Shown one piece after another: positions 61,598-64,000 of a stretch of DNA of 64,000 nt (positions are counted from its first letter, which is position 1; each line of letters begins with the position of its first letter). This DNA is from VRUE01 sp035318745 (GTDB lineage Bacteria; Actinomycetota; Thermoleophilia; Solirubrobacterales; 70-9): contig DATHEA010000021.1 of the NCBI GenBank assembly GCA_035318745.1, positions 248,001 through 312,000 on the forward strand, in the 5' to 3' direction. A program made the translations under genes and the position numbers. The notes beneath the pieces are model-generated. The model was not told where the DNA came from. It saw only the letters and a list, made by a program, of their open reading frames with translations, and ran no database searches.

Positions 61598-62365
61598 ATG
61601 GCCACCACCCCACTTGAAGGAACCGTTGCGTTGATCACCGGCGCCAGCAGTGGCATCGGCGAGGCTACGGCGCGGGCGCTGGCGGAGCAGGGGGCGAAGG
61701 TCGCGGTGTCGGCTCGCCGCCTGGAGCGACTCGAGCGACTCGCCTCGGAGATCGGCGGACACGGTCACACCGCCCTGGCGATCGAGTCCGACATCACCGA
61801 TCAGGGCCAGGCGATCGCCGCCGTCGACCGCACCGTCGACGAGTTGGGGCGCCTCGACATCGTCGTCAACAACGCCGGCGTAATGCTGCTCGGGCCGATC
61901 GAGGATGCGCCCACTGAGGAATGGGACCGGATGATCGACCTCAATCTCAAGGGCCTGATCAACACCACCCACGCCGCCCTCCCCCACCTGCTCTCGGCCG
62001 CGGAGGAATCCGGGCGTGGCTGCGCCGACGTGGTCAACATCAGCTCCGTCGCCGGCCGCGTCGCCCGCTCCGGCTCCGGCGTCTACAACCTGACCAAGCA
62101 CGGCGTCGGGGCTTTCAGCGAGTCCTTCCGCCAGGAGTTCGCCGATCGCAAGGTCCGCTCGACGCTTATCGAGCCCGGCGCGGTCGACACCGAGCTGACC
62201 GACCACCTCCGGGACGGCGTCAAGGAGCAGACGATCGAGCGCCTCTCCGGCATGCGCAAACTCGAGGCCTCCGACATCGCCGACGCAATCGCCTTCGCGG
62301 TGACCCGTCCCTGGTACGTCTGCCTCAACGAGATCCTCATCCGCCCCACCGAACAGAAAGGCTGA
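61598..62365 (+). CDS. short-chain dehydrogenase/reductase
   Basis: Classical SDR of 255 residues with cofactor motif TGASSGIG, NNAGV, catalytic Ser in VVNISSVAG and YNLTK (Tyr and Lys). The acidic or basic residues after beta-2 (SARRLERLERL) suggest NADP(H). The substrate is unknown. DUF488 follows 20 bp later. Confidence 0.92.
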   Translation: MATTPLEGTVALITGASSGIGEATARALAEQGAKVAVSARRLERLERLASEIGGHGHTALAIESDITDQGQAIAAVDRTVDELGRLDIVVNNAGVMLLGPIEDAPTEEWDRMIDLNLKGLINTTHAALPHLLSAAEESGRGCADVVNISSVAGRVARSGSGVYNLTKHGVGAFSESFRQEFADRKVRSTLIEPGAVDTELTDHLRDGVKEQTIERLSGMRKLEASDIADAIAFAVTRPWYVCLNEILIRPTEQKG

Positions 62366-62384
62366 GCGGCGGCAGGTCGGACCC

Positions 62385-62873
62385 GTGGCCTCGATCGCGA
62401 CGATCGGCGTCTACGGCTTTGAGCGCGACTCGTTCCTCGCAGCTCTAGCCGGCGGCGGCATCAACCTCGTGCTCGACGTGCGCCAACGCCGAGGCGTACG
62501 GGGCAGCGAGTACGCGTGGGCGAACTCGCGCCGCCTGCAGGCGGCCCTGGCAGAGGCGGGTATCGGCTACAGCCACCTCAAGGAGCTGGCGCCGACGACC
62601 GAGCTTCGCCAGCTGCAGTACCGGGAGGACGCGCGCCTCGGAGAGGGCAAGCGGTCACGTACGGCTCTCGCCCCCGAGTACGCCCGCCTCTACACCGAGG
62701 AGATCCTCGACCGTGTCGACCTGGAGCCGATCGTGCGATGGATCGGCGCAAGCTCGGCGGCCCTCCTATGCGTAGAGCGCGATCCCGAGGCCTGTCATCG
62801 CTCGCTGATCGCGGCACGCCTGCAGAGCGACTGGGGCTTCGACGTCGAGCACCTGCGCCCACTCGACGCGTAG
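62385..62873 (+). CDS. DUF488-family protein
   Basis: A 162-residue protein with the DUF488 hallmarks: ATIGVYGFERDSFLAAL, LVLDVRQRR, then SHLKELAPTTELR and the C-terminal CVERDPEACHRSLIA (Cys-His-Arg). DUF488 proteins have unknown function. GTG start at 62385, probably co-transcribed with the SDR gene. Confidence 0.88.
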   Translation: MASIATIGVYGFERDSFLAALAGGGINLVLDVRQRRGVRGSEYAWANSRRLQAALAEAGIGYSHLKELAPTTELRQLQYREDARLGEGKRSRTALAPEYARLYTEEILDRVDLEPIVRWIGASSAALLCVERDPEACHRSLIAARLQSDWGFDVEHLRPLDA

Positions 62874-62952
62874 GCACGAGCACTCAGCTCTTCCACGCCG
62901 TTCGACTAGTCTCAAGCCCGCGTTTGCCCGGCAATCTTGGGAGGGGAGAGAC

Positions 62953-63309
62953 GTGAAGCTGGTGATCGGCATCGTGCGCCCGGAGAAAGCGAACGACGTG
63001 CTGGAGGCTCTGTACCGAGCTGACGTGCGCGGCGTCTCGATGAGTCGCGTCCAGGGCCACGGCGGTGAGCTGGAGCGGGTCGAGACCTACCGCGGAACCA
63101 CCGTGCAGATGGGCCTCTCCGAGAAGGTCCGCCTCGAGATCGCCGTCTCGGACGAGTTCGTCGATGCGACCGTCGGTGCCCTCTGCGAGGGTGCCCGCAC
63201 CGGCGAAGTGGGCGACGGCAAGATCTTCGTCGTGCCGCTCGAGCAGGCGGTGCGCATCCGCACCGGCGATACCGACATGGGAGCTGTCACCCCGGTGGAC
63301 AAGCGATGA
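62953..63309 (+). CDS. glnK: P-II nitrogen regulatory protein
   Basis: Trimeric signal protein that senses ATP/ADP and 2-oxoglutarate and gates Amt. The 118-residue product has KLVIGIVRPEKANDVLEAL, a T-loop region around residues 36-55 in which the usual uridylylated Tyr may be Tyr in ETYRGT, and the GDGKIFVVPLEQAVRIRTG core. GTG 62953 has GGGAGGGGAG upstream. It overlaps amt as ATGA. Confidence 0.92.
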   Translation: MKLVIGIVRPEKANDVLEALYRADVRGVSMSRVQGHGGELERVETYRGTTVQMGLSEKVRLEIAVSDEFVDATVGALCEGARTGEVGDGKIFVVPLEQAVRIRTGDTDMGAVTPVDKR

Positions 63310-64000
63310 GCGCGCCGATCCTCAGCGTGGTCACGCAGGTCGACACCGGCGACACCGCCTGGATGTTGGTCGCCACCGCGCTGGTCCTGATGATGACCCC
63401 GGCCCTGGGCCTCTTCTACGCCGGCCTGGTGCGCTCGAAGAACACGCTCAACACCTTCATGATGTGCGTCGCCGCGATCGCCGTCGCAACTGTCACCTGG
63501 GCGGCGGTCGGCTACTCGATCGCATTCGACGGCGACGGCAGCATCGTCGGCGGCCTCGGCAACGCCTTCCTCAACGGGGTCGACTTCCTGCCCCGGGAAG
63601 GGACGACGATTCCCGAGCTCGTCTTCATGGCCTTCCAGGCGACCTTCTGCATCATCACCGTCGCCCTCGTCTCCGGCGCGGTCGTCGAGCGGATGCGGTT
63701 CGGGGCGTTCCTCGTCTTCGCCGCGCTCTGGTCGGTGCTGGTCTACGCCGTGCTCGCGCACTGGGCGTTCGGCGGCGGCTGGCTGCAGGCCGGCGGCACC
63801 CTCGACTTCGCCGGTGGCGTCCCGGTCGAGATGGGCTCCGGCTTCTCGGCCCTGGCCGCGGCGCTGGTGGTCGGCGCCCGCAAGGACTACGGCCGCCAGG
63901 CCCTCCTCCCCCACAACGCCGTCTACGTGCTGCTCGGCGCCGGTCTGCTCTGGTTCGGCTGGTTCGGCTTCAACGGCGGCAGCGGCTTCTCGACCGGCAA
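63306..64000 (+). CDS. amt: ammonium transporter, truncated by window end
   Basis: Ammonium channel of the Amt/Rh family. The visible 231 residues include the N-terminal helices, ALGLFYAGLVRSKNTLNTFM, the F-gate and selectivity region (FMAFQATFCIITVALVSGAV), HWAFGGGWLQ and the start of the helix WFGWFGFNGGSG. The remaining half is outside the window. ATG 63306 overlaps the glnK stop by 4 nt, the standard glnK-amt pair. Confidence 0.94.
   Translation, partial: MSAPILSVVTQVDTGDTAWMLVATALVLMMTPALGLFYAGLVRSKNTLNTFMMCVAAIAVATVTWAAVGYSIAFDGDGSIVGGLGNAFLNGVDFLPREGTTIPELVFMAFQATFCIITVALVSGAVVERMRFGAFLVFAALWSVLVYAVLAHWAFGGGWLQAGGTLDFAGGVPVEMGSGFSALAAALVVGARKDYGRQALLPHNAVYVLLGAGLLWFGWFGFNGGSGFSTG

Overview
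The window is about 64 kb of uniformly GC-rich DNA. It has GTG and TTG starts, dense minus-strand operons with ATGA-type overlaps, and several actinobacterial gene orders: rng-rplU-rpmA-obgE-proB-proA-nadD-rsfS, valS-folC-ndk-maf-mreBCD-mrdA-rodA, and tig-clpP-clpX. Together with an ECF42 sigma factor linked to a DGPF protein, this fits a chromosomal segment of an actinomycete, most likely a Thermoleophilia/Solirubrobacterales type. The assignment is inference from gene content; there is no rRNA in the window.

Layout. Positions 1-7.9 kb hold rpsT facing holA, a His-rich membrane-anchored protein, comEC, comEA, a cupin and leuS. Positions 8-11.3 kb hold a small accessory block: a SpoIIM-like protein, a hydrolase, a secreted His-rich peptide, a MerR regulator with a clear operator, a Cys-Cys protein, a YnfA protein and tRNA-Ala(GGC). 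Positions 11.4-17.6 kb hold a DivIVA-like protein, rsfS, nadD, proA, proB, a PEP mutase/isocitrate lyase family enzyme and obgE. Positions 17.6-37.8 kb are core housekeeping: L27, L21, RNase E/G, the complete rod elongasome, maf, ndk, folC, valS, clpX, HU, an M23 peptidase, clpP, trigger factor and ctaG. Positions 37.8-48.7 kb are metabolic and regulatory: GH15, two small wHTH proteins, a decayed PucR-type regulator, a desaturase, a formaldehyde-to-CO2 pair (class III ADH plus formate dehydrogenase), glutamate decarboxylase and a Ser/Thr kinase. Positions 48.7-56 kb hold a run of exported proteins: sulfatase, beta-propeller, SUMF1-fold protein and CocE-type hydrolase. Positions 56-57.6 kb hold DGPF-ECF42. 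Positions 57.6-61.6 kb are an island-like stretch. Positions 61.6-64 kb hold an SDR, a DUF488 protein, glnK and amt (cut by the window end).

Most notable: (1) a two-gene operon of a three-Cys (Gp37/Gp68, DUF5131) protein and its partner TcmP, preceded by a perfect 16-bp LexA/SOS-box palindrome, in a gene-poor stretch with several palindromes. (2) Two intergenic elements of about 120 bp, one just after rpmA and one just after ndk. They share an inner core but have unrelated outer stems that are each self-complementary. (3) Three genes (folC, M23 peptidase, ECF42 sigma) whose conserved N-termini have no ATG/GTG/TTG start and appear to begin at ATA or CTG overlapping the previous stop codon. (4) A structured plus-strand RNA candidate with a T-arm-like hairpin, interlocking inverted repeats and a strong terminator between rpmA and obgE. 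(5) Two very small genes that are easy to miss.
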